A stretch of DNA of 28,248 nucleotides from Sphaeroforma arctica JP610 (Eukaryota > Opisthokonta > Ichthyosporea > Ichthyophonida). The notes beneath the pieces were generated by a model. The model was given only the letters and a program-made list of their open reading frames with translations. It did no database searches and was not told the origin of the DNA. The stretch's first letter is position 1, and the number at the start of each line of letters is the position of its first letter. This document shows, in pieces, positions 11,634 to 22,607 of this stretch. The DNA is taken from contig NW_014040427.1 of assembly GCF_001186125.1 (NCBI RefSeq), positions 106,300 through 134,547 of the forward strand, read 5' to 3'. The translations under genes and the position numbers were made by a program.

Positions 11634-12641
11634 ATGAACATGATTCCGAAAGATGAGGTGACTCAGGCCGCGAAGGTCTTGAATCGAGTCACAGGCGATA
11701 TAATCCGCAGACACAGCTTGTATAGGAAACGCTTCCGGATTCTAAAATACCTTCTTCAACAGGGCCGGCACGACAGCATAGCGTGGCAGTTAGTGGATAT
11801 TCTGTTCTCGGCTGACGAAGACCCAGTATTCCTGAGCACTAATATGACCGAGTTGTTGGTAGACCACGTGTACACTACTGGCAGCGTCTCCATACATGAG
11901 ATCCTGGTTGTCACAGACATTGTTCTGGATATGGAGCTCAACGAAAGTATGGCCGAGATACTCCAGCGTTTTAAGGCCGCGATGGAGACGCCTCTGTACG
12001 TATCGGAGAGGGCGCGGATGAAGGCTGCCAGCATTGAAGTCGAGTCGTTTATGTATGGCCCTTCCGCCTGGTCTCTTGATGGCTTAACAAATGATCACTT
12101 TCACGCAACTGACTCAGATAACGAGTACTCAGATGTAGAGTCGAATGATGAAACGATAGGCATAGATGGCAATCACATCGGATGCCTCAGAGGAAATGCT
12201 TCCAATCCTGATGTTATCCCCCTCCTTCCTACCATACCTACCATACGTGAGTGCCATATCTGCAAAGACCACGACACGAAGCATGTCTCCGTTAAACTAC
12301 CTTGTGCTGATACATTCCACCAGAAGTGTGTACGTCGGTGGTTGCAGTCCAGTAACAGTTGCCCACTGTGCAAGAACGAATTGCCTCGTGAGTCTACTGT
12401 GCCTATTGCGTCGACGTTTGAAGCCCTTGATATTCCAAAACACCTCCCTCTAGAAAAAGTCATACGAGTGCAGGTGGTCAAAAACAGTCTACCTAATCCC
12501 GAATCGAACGAATCCGGCTACAAAGACGCACCTAAGATCTATTTCGTCGATCGTAAGGGTGTCGTGATAAGCTCGGAGAAGAAAAAAAACACGCACTGGC
12601 AAATCGCGAGCAAATTTGGCGAAGAATGGCTCATTTCCTGA
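11634..12641 (+). CDS. RING-type zinc-finger protein with an Asp ligand (335 residues)
   Basis: This is a single uninterrupted exon. I take the ATG at 11634 (MNMIPKDE): it is the first in-frame ATG after the stop at 11559-11561. Residues 1-140 are mostly helical and charged, of unrecognised family. An acidic Ser/Asp/Glu linker follows at 157-175. The RING is at 207-246: C207, C210, C224, D226, H229, C232, C243, C246, with the hydrophobic-Trp signature VRRWL and CPLC. The usual C-x-H-x2-H is C-A-D-T-F-H here, so the fourth ligand is Asp rather than His. RING proteins of this type normally recruit a ubiquitin-loaded E2 and act as E3 ligases; Asp can bind zinc in some RINGs (RBX1 has one at a different position), so activity is plausible. 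The last 90 residues are basic and end after a run of eight A (12582-12589). A frame change there would give a longer C-terminus, described separately. Confidence 0.82.
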   Translation: MNMIPKDEVTQAAKVLNRVTGDIIRRHSLYRKRFRILKYLLQQGRHDSIAWQLVDILFSADEDPVFLSTNMTELLVDHVYTTGSVSIHEILVVTDIVLDMELNESMAEILQRFKAAMETPLYVSERARMKAASIEVESFMYGPSAWSLDGLTNDHFHATDSDNEYSDVESNDETIGIDGNHIGCLRGNASNPDVIPLLPTIPTIRECHICKDHDTKHVSVKLPCADTFHQKCVRRWLQSSNSCPLCKNELPRESTVPIASTFEALDIPKHLPLEKVIRVQVVKNSLPNPESNESGYKDAPKIYFVDRKGVVISSEKKKNTHWQIASKFGEEWLIS

Positions 12642-12834
12642 ATTTCTGAGCAAATTAGAGTTTGGGTCAAGTGTGACTGCTAAGGTTATGCTTGACGATC
12701 ATTACTTACCTACCATCGGACCTACTACGTTTAAGCGTAACTTTGAAGGCCAGGAATCGCCCATGCAGGTACTCGGTTTCATGTGCATGGGAAAGGGTCA
12801 GTACACAAAGAGCACGCCTCGCCATCATGTATAA
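12571..12834 (+). other. Open frame, possible C-terminal continuation of the RING gene in the +1 frame
   Basis: This frame is open from just after a TAA at 12568-12570 to TAA at 12832-12834. It overlaps the last 71 bases of the RING gene and runs 193 bases past its stop. Its peptide (e.g. FPEFLSKLEFG, TAKVMLDDHYLP, TFKRNFEGQ) looks protein-like and contains no low-complexity tract. The two frames meet at an A8 run (12582-12589); a run of seven A would join them. It may be a true C-terminus hidden by a sequence error, a site of frameshifting, or chance. No domain was recognised. Confidence 0.35.
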
Positions 12835-14819
12835 TCGATGGCAGGGTCTCTCGAGCCGAATGTCACTTATGTGTGAAGCGTGTGTCTTGTGTCTGAATTA
12901 GAAAGAGAGCATGCTGGGAATGTAAGCTTATTGTAGGTACGTGTACCTGGTGTCTCTTCTATACTAACACTCGTACTGGACAGTATCATTTGGCCATGCT
13001 TGACTCTACAGGCAGAGTGTGTGCCAAAGACATCAAAAACCGCCGTTGCACACATACATATGTGCGATAAAGCCTATTCTTCTAAATGTATAGCAATCGA
13101 AAGGAATAGAAAGGGAGTCTCACATGAACATGGGAGAATATACAACAACTGCTTTCAGCGAGGTATTTATAGATTCTTGACCCGGAATGACTGCTGTTGT
13201 GGATAGTGGGGGATTACTTCTGTCTATGCCTAGGCATAATACAATACCTAGCAAAACTGTACTTGGAGACATTATCAATGAACATCACCTGCAATTCAAA
13301 TGGCCGGTTCGGTTGCTATCTAGTTTTTTGTTTCTCTTCTCATGAATATCGGGGGATTCTTGAAAGCAGGATGAGCAGACGGTAATATCAATATACAGTG
13401 ATACAATATAAAGATCAAAGCAATGTGAATATCCGCCGAGATTTATTAGATTCGGAATAACAGAGTGGGACTTTGTGCTATAACATTGATCAAATCTTTC
13501 GAGAGTTGAGTGTTTCAAAATATCCGCACAAACATAGAGTTCAAAAATAGAAAAGAACGTTAAAGTAAGGACGTAATTTATTGTCAAAATAGGGCTGGCA
13601 CTGCAAGCCTCTTCTATTTGAGGTTTATTTGATATTCATAATTCATCACGATCGTACGCGATCTATAAACGTGGCCCGGAAAAGGGACGTCGTCTAGTTC
13701 GGCAGCGCGGAATATCCTGCGGACACATACTAGATCGATAAAGCATAGGCTTTCTTCTTTTTCCAAATGCCTTGAGGTATGGGTTCTAGCGTTAAAATAA
13801 GCGACCAGGTATGAGAATGAGCGTTGCGAAGCTAATAGCGTACACCGACTATATTCCCAGATAAGCATTATGTGGTCTAATACGGGCCGATACGTTTGTT
13901 GTCAGTTACAGACCAGTGTTTTGCATACAAATCTGCTTCGCCAACCCGCATGCACTGTGCGTAGTTCGCATATAACAAAACGACTAACACTTCTCCAGTC
14001 AGCTAAGGTAAGGCTATCCTGTAGCCCCAGCCATGTGGTATCGTTCACCTGGATTATCCACGTCATGTGCCAGCACTGTCGAGGCTGCAAAGACTGCCTA
14101 CTTCCGGGCAGTCCGTCTAACTCGGTTGCAATCGCTGCTGAACAGCCGTATGTGGATGTTTGGCTCAGGGCAGTCAGTTTCCGTCAATCAGGTATAATAT
14201 ACCGGTGTGTTACCATGCCGCCACCACCTATGAAGAACTTGTAAGAGCACGAAACAACATGTACCGAAATTCTCTCACGATATCGCTGGGCATGAGGGCC
14301 GTATCGCACACCACTGATGACGATAACTCAACGGGACGCATAACAGGGGACCATAGGAGCCATTTCAGAAACAGGAATGGAACTGGTTATAATCCACGGG
14401 GAAACACCTCATCCATAAGCTGATTTCTCATACCCCGGAATACCACACCATAGTAACACTATAGGCCGCTTAACCTCATTCTTCATATATAACTGCGCAG
14501 GTGAACAACACAGTCGCACACGACGGCTGCGACCAAGGGTTGTACATCTCCATCAAGCCTCTACATTGATGTGCGTAGTGCCTCGTGCCACGACTGAATC
14601 AAACTTCAATAAGCGGGGGAATCACCGCTGCAACACGTACATTCCATTGGATCTTATCCGGGCTATCGAGAAACCATCCATGTTGACACTTGTGGTGTGG
14701 TAACGTGTGGTATGGTAACGTGTGGTGTGATGTGCTCCGTTGCGTGTTGTAGGACGGCCACGTGTGAGTGTGTGTGCCTGTCAGTCTGCACAGTGACACA
14801 ATCAAGTAGCGCTGGAAAG

Positions 14820-14839
14820 ATGACTCATCGATGAGTCAT
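14820..14839. promoter_or_regulatory. Perfect 20-bp palindrome with paired AP-1/GCN4-type sites
   Basis: ATGACTCATCGATGAGTCAT is a perfect palindrome made of two ATGACTCAT sites around a central CG. ATGACTCAT is the classic bZIP (Gcn4/AP-1) target. A third TGAGTCA is at 14887-14893. No gene start is obvious next to it, so regulatory use is inference. Confidence 0.5.
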
Positions 14840-14941
14840 CACAAGTCAGCGAGAGTTCACGAATCGTCAGTCTTCGCGCTTTCGGCTGAGTCATCACAAC
14901 TCAGAGAGAGCTCATGAATCGTCAGTCTTCGCCCTCTCAGC
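14832..14941. repeat. Two tandem copies of a 55-bp unit
   Basis: Copy A (14832-14886) and copy B (14887-14941) both begin TGAGTCATCACAA and contain GAATCGTCAGTCTTCGC. They differ at about ten positions. The duplication carries along one bZIP-type site per unit. Confidence 0.85.
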
Positions 14942-15314
14942 GGCTCCCGCTCCAATTTCTATCAATGGGCACATGGTAGATATGATGAGTATAGGCCGAT
15001 TCCCCACCTCCGCCTAGGCTTACACGAATGCAATTTTTTTCAATCGAATGTCGTGAGATAGGCACACAAGGGTCCGAGAATACGGACAAAACCCGGAATA
15101 GATACATGTTTCCATACAATTACAAAGCCGATAAGTCAGAATCTAATTACGTATTATCTTACGATTACCAAGACCGAATCAAGAACTAGAGTCCCAAACT
15201 ATGAAATCCAGGTGCAGTCAAGTAGTAACGAGACATTTTCAAACGAGCGGGCAGCTACGCATACACAGACGCATTTATACTAAAAGTTCGGTACACAATC
15301 AGCACAAGGACTGC

Positions 15315-16270
15315 TTACAGAGAGCAATTCGATGAGCAGGCAATACATAAATCCCTTTTCAACTGAATAAGAGGCACTGAGATACCAAGAAAACGCAGCC
15401 ACCCGACAGACAAACGTCAAATAGCAACTCAAACCCCTCTTGATCTCCCAACATGGCCATACAAGTCTTTACATAACACACACACACCTCTTGATAACAC
15501 ATCCTTGACCATCTCCAGCCGAGTGATGGGGTCAGTGCACTCGAGAATTGCCTGCTTGTTGACGGAGTTCAAGCGTTTGGTCTCACTTACCACGTTGGCT
15601 ATGAACCACGCCACACGACTCACAATCTCAGCTCTGCGGAATAGCGGGATGAAGCGGGACCAGGAGTCAGGTGGGATGGTGTAATATAATTAGATATATA
15701 TATGGGGGGCAGCTATCTCGTAAATAGACCGGGATGATCTGAATAGAACTGGGATTGTGTTAGCGGCTGATCGGCAAATCGCCAAATTTGCCGCGGTATC
15801 GGAGGACTAAACATAATATGTACACAAGCATGTCCGAACGCCCAATGTATCCAAGTGGTGTCCGCAACAACCGGTATATGTACAAGAAAGACTCAGAAGT
15901 ACAAGTAGTAGTAAATCCAACACTCAAAAGTACGAGTAGTGTCAACTGTGACACTCAGGACACATACTTGGTCCTCTCGACATCCCTATCCTTATAAATC
16001 CAGCTGTTAACAAACGTGTTCTCCATCGTCGGTGGTTTGGTGGGGTCTTCAGTATCAAGCACTTGCCGAAGCTCTTCTAGGGCCTTGATCACGCCCACGG
16101 AGTATCTGTGTTGCTATTGGCAACGACAAACAGAAACAGTGTGTGAGAAAACCGACTTATACGACATCCTTCGCATACGCGAATATATGCGAATGATTAG
16201 GATAGACATCAATACGACATAAAAAAAATGCATTACAGTGTCATGCGTGAACATTTGCGAATGCTTTTAA

Positions 16271-16309
<39 letters not shown>

Positions 16310-19300
16310 CTGTATGACCAAGTCTCGCATGCATAACGGCAGATGTTACTATAACGAGCATCGCTGGATAAGTACTGTCCTATCAACTGAGGCACTCCTG
16401 CACGCCAGCTCCAAATGTTTGAAATCATATATATTTAGTAGAAGTACGTACACGTACACACACACGCGAGCACGACATACCAGAGGGTGACTATTCATAA
16501 ACAGGTTGGTGTGGATCAGATGCGTTATATAGCACACGTACGAACACACACACACGAGCAAGCATTTCAAGTGGAGCAAGACATACCAGATGATGACAGT
16601 TTGCTAACAAGTTGGTGTAGATCAGATGCAGTATATAGCACATGTACGAACATAAACATACGCACACATACACACACGTACGAACACATACACCCACACA
16701 CACACACACGAGCAAGTATTATACACACACACACACACACGAGCAAGTATTTCAAGCCGAGCAGGACATACCAGATGGTGACTGTTTGCTAACAGGTTGG
16801 TATAGATCAGATGCGTCACCTCGTGAACCAGATGGGATGAATACTTCTGCGCAAGGGTGTGGAAAATGTATTAAAGTTTAGACAACTGATGTGTCTTGAT
16901 GCTAATACCAGGCAATACCAGCAGGGTTACAGACACTCCTAATAGTATGTACCATGATTTTCGCGGCGTTGGTCTGGTTGCCATCTTCCATACGACACGC
17001 AAATACATATTGCAGGAAAGAGAATAGAAAGTACTTCACAAATAGGAATGTGAGCACCAATCCTATGCTCAACGGATCAGGATCATATAGGCCACTAGGG
17101 CTATATACACAGCCCGATTGGGCCGCAGAGAGGGCAGAATAGACATGGGCTAATAAGCTCTCAATCATAAGGGATGGCACTCTGATCCAATGGGACATAC
17201 ACAGCTTCAATCTCACTCTATATGCACTCACTTTAGGCTATCCAAGCGCTCAACAATAGTTGAACATAACACCTTCACACAAATACAGCGCAACACGTGA
17301 CAAGAGGGTGTATCTGCACACGAGTGATATACTAGACAGGCTTAACCCATACGTCTGCCCGTGCTATATAATTAAACTATCTCCAATCAGACCAACACAT
17401 CAGTATCTCTCGGAGTCGCTTACTATATCTGATTCGTTCCTAAGACTGTCATCCGAGAAATTGGCCATGGGCGCGTTGGGAAGCAAGTTGCCTTCACAGT
17501 GGCTCTTCAACGGCCGTTCGGGTGTGTCGGTTGAGAGTATCGAGTCCTGTGTCAGGTGAAAGAGACACCAGACACGGGTTAGGATGCGCACGAGTATGTA
17601 GATATACATAGTATACGTAGATATAGACACGCATCTGGCTGATTAGGACTCATGCTATAGCCAGGTATCTGTCAAACAGATCAAGTGCGGGTATATTCTA
17701 GTGTGGATAAAAAGAGTGTAACCAGGTGGGATGTATGGGAATAGCACGCAATACCATCTAATCCAAATCAGATATCTCTTCCGGTGCTATTTAATGCATA
17801 AACCATAAAGCTTCATCATGTACGCGCATACAACTATGTAGACTATAACAAGAAATCTGAAGGAAAGCTGATACTTTCCATAGACGTACAATGCCTTCGG
17901 GACGTAACTAAACGTCTACATTATCACAGCCAACTGGATGATACTACCACCTAGTGTACGCCTGCATGCCAATGCAAGTACACAGTGCGTGTCCAAACTA
18001 CACTCAACAACCATACCTCATCTATCTTCTTGTTATCGGGTATTGCCTTGACCTTCGCCTGCCAAAAGCCCGAGGTCGTGGGAGCCTTGTCGGTGATGTG
18101 CACGCGCATAATGCATTCACAAAGCACAAGCAGTGTTTCCGTGTTTGGAATGGGCTGAGGTAGTACGCGAACGGTAAACGTGATCAGATACAGAGGATAG
18201 TTGTTGATAACTCATTTAAAACTAGTGCACACTCAGTGGCAAGCATACCCACCTCGGCCTGCACAGACACCACACAGAGATCAGGTATAGTCTACTATAA
18301 CCAGGTACGATAGGCAAGCAGAAGTATAGCACCAGATGGTATGAGCGTGAATATATCGCCTGCATCATCAGGTGAAATCTCAACGAGTTTTGGCAATTGT
18401 GCTCATAGACGTTAAAAGATATAAAAGTCTATTTGGATAACATAAGTCATAGCGATGTAGTACCGCATTATAACAAACTACTAGAGGACATACAAACTAC
18501 TATAGGCCATGTGACGACGCTATATAGTTTATCTGTCCCTGGCAGTGCCGGTTGACGAACGAGGAATGTGATGCTAATCTGTAGAAGCATAGCTACACAC
18601 TATTTGGAAGATGCCTTAACAGAATAGTGAATCACCCACATGTATACTTACTACATACAAGTATACTCACAACACACAAGCGATTGAATGCTTCCGCACT
18701 ATGCGAAAGCTTCCTATGCCCCGTACACCACAACACTAGGTGAAACATCATAAGCATACATACCATTATGCACAAACACATACATATGTATATACGAACG
18801 CCCGGACACATGTACACAACCGATGCACTCACGAGGCGGAGGAAGTAAGCAGGTAAACGCTCTCAGCACACAAAAGTCAAATATCGTATGCAATCACGCA
18901 AACATAAACCCTTCATTGGCTTGATCCCGCCACCCTCGTCCAAACTCTCACGTATACGAGCGCTTCCACAATTCAGAACCACACAAGTGTATTCACCTAA
19001 TCTATATAGTGACATACATCGTAGCACAGCCACAGTGCCAGTACCTTCTTGGGTGCTCATCACCCAGTGCAAATGAACACTACGCAACGGGTGCAACGTC
19101 CACACGGATACATATACATCACTACACACACACTACCAACACCCAAATACACCTGTATCTGCTTCATCTGCATAAGTACCCCAACATCATAACACAGCCA
19201 CTGTGGCTGTCACACAGATACCCATACATCAATACACACACACTACCAACACACGACACACCTATATCTGCTTAATCTGCATAAGCACCCCTACATCATA

Positions 19301-22119
19301 ACACAGCCACTGTGGCTGTCACACAGATACCCATACATCACTACATACACACTACTAGCACAAGGCACACCTGTATATGCTTAATCTGCATAAGCACCCC
19401 TACGTCATAACACAGCCACTGCACAAGACACACCTGTATCTGCTTAATCTGCATAAGCACCCCTACATCATAACACAGCCACTGTGGCTGTTCGCGCTCA
19501 GCACCCCATTCATAGTCGCGTAGCTGATTGGCAAACGAGGCGACCTTGTCCACACTGACAGCCTTTTCAGCATAGGAAGTGGCCTTCACATAACGCGCAA
19601 TCACATTCTTCTCCCATTGCCGTGTTCGTTTGTTTGAAACTGATCAACATTAGAGGGGGAAGATTAGTGCCATGACATGGGGCGGAAATCACGAAAGGTT
19701 TCACACAGAATGTCACTGCAGGACGCTTTGTGTTCCTTTCCATGGAGCACTGCTACCGAAATTCAAGCCTTAACCAACACGAATAAAGCGAATAACATAG
19801 CATGCACAGCATACGGATATGAAGGTCTTTCACGAGAGCCAGAGTGGCTTCTTGATTGTCTATCTACTTGTCACAGTGGCTGTAGTTAAGTTAACCAACG
19901 AGTACTGCAGCGGTTCAGGGTCTGTTCATACAACCTCACCAACAGACACCAATCGATTATGTATGACACTCCCTCAAGAAAGAAGGGGGTTTGATCATTG
20001 ACGACAGTCGTGACGATATCGTTTACGCCCACACTTGCTCAATCAACCGGTGACAGAGATGCGTCCCAAAAGCGCGTGAACCGATTCTGTATAAAGCAAA
20101 TGCACCCGCATGCCACACAACACACACAACGTACGTAGACAGACACAGCAGGATAGCACACAGATGCCCCATATAGCAACTAACCACTTCATCATTCCCA
20201 GAAGAGCTGCACACAGGATGCATGGAGAAGAATTACCCGAAGGATGTACGTACACTCACGAGTGCTGAGAGAACTAAGAAACTCACAGCCAATGACAGAC
20301 ACGGCCCCTTCAGTACGAGCAATAGCACCACTAAAAGCAGACATCAATCCACACACACAACAACAAAATACACACACACAACAAAAAAATACACACACAA
20401 CAGCAGAATGCACACACAGAAAGGCAACACACCTCTGCCCTTATCTGGCGATTCGGCCATTGGGAGAGGCGTCGACTGTAGCCCAAAGCTATCTCCGTTG
20501 TCGCCCTTCAAAAATCCATTGACGTTCGGATTGTCTATACCGACTTTAGTACTACGAGTAGACCCTATATCAGACCCCTTAGAATCGGGGGTTTCATCTC
20601 GCGAGACTTGTATAACTTTGTACTGGCCTTGTTTGTTGCCTGTTGTATCGATGTCTGTATCTTTGAGCTGCTCGGTCGTTTCCGACGAGTCTTTCTCATT
20701 GGTCTCCTTATCAGCCTTTGCATCTACTTCACTTTCACTTGTGTCGGCATTTAAAACTGTCCCTTTCACTACAGCGTCGCGTGTGTCATCTTCTTCCGCG
20801 TCGTTTCCTCGGTCCTTATCCGCCCACTGGCTGGCTCGCAATTCTTTGATCTTCATAACATTCACCCCTGCATATCCGAACATACCGTCATTGTACTTCT
20901 GCGCCTCGAATATCATTTTCATATACCTGTGTGAATGTAGAAAGATAAAAAGTTATATACCTGAATGAATGTAGAATGATAACAAGTCGTATTCCTGTAT
21001 GAATACAGAAATATAATAAGTTCATGTAAGCACAAACCAAGACATTGATAAAACCAAATCTGCCAGAGGTCATTTGGAGCGGAAGAAAAAAGTATGGCTT
21101 TGTTTTGTAAAGCGCCGAAAGATGCGAGCATCACAGCTAATCCAAGCGCGAACTCAGCGCCAACACCTAGAGTGTATTTGTAGACTCAATCGCTACTGCT
21201 TGTGCACATCATAAAGTAGGAAAAGAAGAACGAAATAGACTAAACAAAAGAAATGTGTGTGGCCATTCAAGTATGTAAGCAGACCTCTGACAATACTACA
21301 AGCAGTGAATAACTATAAGGAATTGAAAACCACATACAACACTATATTTCCAGCAGTATTGTTTAGATATTATACAAACTTCCAAGGTCTATTCATGTGA
21401 ACGTTCTCAGCACACACGGGAATATATGCCCATTCACAGTACATCATATCACCATATTCATTCTCAGTTATGAAAATATGAATAGTTATTCAATTTTGCC
21501 CAGAATTGGGTTTAAGACATTGATTTTTACTGAGGTCATCAAAGTCAGCAATAGATCACCACTGGACATACTTGACATGTGCAATAATCAAATCAAAACT
21601 AGACGTGCATACCAAGAAAGAGAACGACCCAACATATAATAATACGAAAGTGTGCACAGAAGAGAACGACCAAACATATACTACGAAAGTGTGCACAATC
21701 TATAAATAAATACAGATCTTCATGCCTATCGAATACAAGAGTAAGCTCGTGACTAAAAGAGGATTCTTATATAATAGCCCGGCTTTCAGGGCAACTTGAC
21801 ACGACTGAAATAGAGAGCTGAACCATCGGACATCGGAAAACAGATCAATGCACCAATATGTATCAAATCGCAACATACATCAACCCACTCCCTACGTACA
21901 AGTATCGGAAACCCACCTTGGCTCGAATACATGCAAGGTCATCATCTTGCCAGGATAGACAACATCGTGCAATTGGATGAATCCAAAATCCGGCTCAACC
22001 ATCTTGATCTCAGTCAAACTCGGCGCATTGTTCTTAGTTGTGCCAGAAGACGTGAATCGTCTACACACCATTGCGGTCCGACACACGCGCACGCGCCCTA
22101 ATCTCGTTGCTCTCAACAT
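15315..22119 (-). CDS. LON substrate-binding-domain protein, probably mitochondrial (9 exons, about 530 residues)
   Basis: Exons (minus): 22119-21917, 20926-20433, 19639-19434, 18154-18017, 17546-17424, 16846-16772, 16113-15968, 15633-15488 and, tentatively, 15376-15315 (TAA). Every junction is GT..AG and keeps phase. Residues 1-25 are Arg-rich with no acids, like a mitochondrial presequence. The LON (PF02190) domain follows in pieces: FGFIQLHDVVYPGKMMTLHVFEPRYMKMI, MFGYAG, YDVGVLMQIKQIQ, CECIMRVHI, FWQAKVKAIPD, then helices ending SRVAWFIANVV and KQAILECTDPITRLEMVKDVL, the usual LON C-terminal helix. Two non-conserved stretches interrupt it: an acidic, Ser/Thr-rich insert at about 98-232 and a second at about 348-388. 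FEPRY places it with standalone LON proteins rather than Lon proteases; no AAA or protease domain follows. LON domains bind substrates; a role in protein quality control is inference. Start, exons 1-4 and exons 6-8 are firm; exon 5 is good; exon 9 and the C-terminus are uncertain. Confidence 0.88.
16267..16312. repeat. TA microsatellite in LON intron 6
   Basis: A (TA)n tract of about 46 bases lies between exons 6 and 7 of the LON gene. Confidence 0.95.
16481..16816 (-). repeat. Exon 6 end and its donor present in three tandem copies
   Basis: The last 45-50 bases of LON exon 6 with the GTATGT donor (donor junction at 16772/16771) recur in the following intron at junctions 16587/16586 and 16481/16480. 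Conserved features in each copy are CATCTGATC(T/C)A(T/C)ACCAAC, CATCTG or CCTCTG, and the donor GTATGTC. The adjacent intron start (GCTTGAAATACTTGCTCG) is also shared by the first two. (CA)n tracts separate the copies. The two extra copies have no acceptor directly in front, so they are not obvious alternative exons. Confidence 0.85.
19153..19492 (-). repeat. Exon 3 end and its donor present in four tandem copies
   Basis: The last 58 bases of LON exon 3, coding for the tail QWLCYDVGVLMQIKQIQ, plus the GTGTG donor (junction 19434/19433) are repeated in the intron at junctions 19371, 19262 and 19153. Spacing is 63, 109 and 109 bp. Copies differ by a few substitutions, and one turns the final CAG into TAG before the donor. 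A partial fifth spacer copy is visible at about 19100-19147. Confidence 0.9.
20337..20412. repeat. CA-rich low-complexity tract in LON intron 2
   Basis: Interrupted (CA)n and CAACA units lie just downstream (minus strand) of the exon 2 donor. On the minus strand this is GT-rich. A stretch right behind it (about 20250-20318) reads GAIARTEGAVSV in one frame, but its phase does not fit and it is not included in the gene model. Confidence 0.8.
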
Positions 22120-22607
22120 ATTCGATGGACCAATTGGACGTACTACGTGAATAACTTACACTGTGAGTATGTGTACTGTAGGTTAAGTCTTATATCTTGA
22201 GCTGGCTCTAAGTATTAGGGACACTGTACAATCAACTGGTCGCAGTAACCGATGTTCGCGGGAATCTATATAAGTTTTATCGGAGATAGCGGTATAACCA
22301 CCATCTAAATATACCATATATTTTGTATGTCGTACATATCTAAAAATGAAAAATCATTTATGTATTCTGTTTTGACATCTATATGATTACGTGATATTCT
22401 AAGAAAATGTGATGACGCGGCAGCAGCGCCCTTGTTCAGACTTCAGACTTCAGACTTCAGACACGCCTGACTCGAACCATATTTAGGTGCAAGAAGGCCC
22501 CAAAAGAGAAAAAGGTGCAGTGACGCGCTTTTGTGATAAGATGATATGTATTTGAATACATATATTTACATAATAAATATACGATAGTGGAAGTATACAC
22601 ATATTTA
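22120..22607. other. Intergenic region upstream of the LON gene
   Basis: No gene is supported. The sequence next to 22120 should hold the LON promoter. Four exact 7-bp units TTCAGAC stand at 22435-22462, and AT-rich DNA leads to the transposon left end. Confidence 0.5.
22435..22462. repeat. Four tandem 7-bp units (TTCAGAC)
   Basis: Four perfect head-to-tail copies of TTCAGAC. This is a short simple repeat of no evident function. Confidence 0.95.

Larger units (their letters stand above)
12835..15314. other. Intergenic region without a confident gene
   Basis: Several ORFs of 60-124 codons occur (the longest at 13870-14244, plus) but none has a recognised domain, conserved motif or convincing splice pattern. 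The plus frame at about 14190-14423 reads like soluble protein (RARNNMYRNSLTISLG) and could be an exon of an unrecognised gene. A small repeat (GGTAACGTGTGGT twice, about 14700-14731) and the TGACTCA array at 14820-14941 are the notable structures. Confidence 0.4.

Noticed and set aside
16902-17231. 109-codon minus-strand open frame in LON intron 5
   Set aside because: No domain and no suitable acceptor; exons 5 and 6 join in phase without it.
18863-19129. Minus-strand frame with LGEYTCVVLNCGSARI, which looks like a LON strand
   Set aside because: No phase-compatible acceptor and donor; the exon at 18154-18017 joins exon 3 in phase and supplies the same domain element.
20250-20318. Minus-strand GAIARTEGAVSV stretch behind an acceptor TTTTAG
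   Set aside because: Its phase does not match the donor of exon 2, and the exon at 19639-19434 fits exactly.
20222-20968. 248-codon plus-strand open frame
   Set aside because: It is antisense to LON exon 2; the minus strand continues FEPRYMKMI exactly in phase from exon 1.
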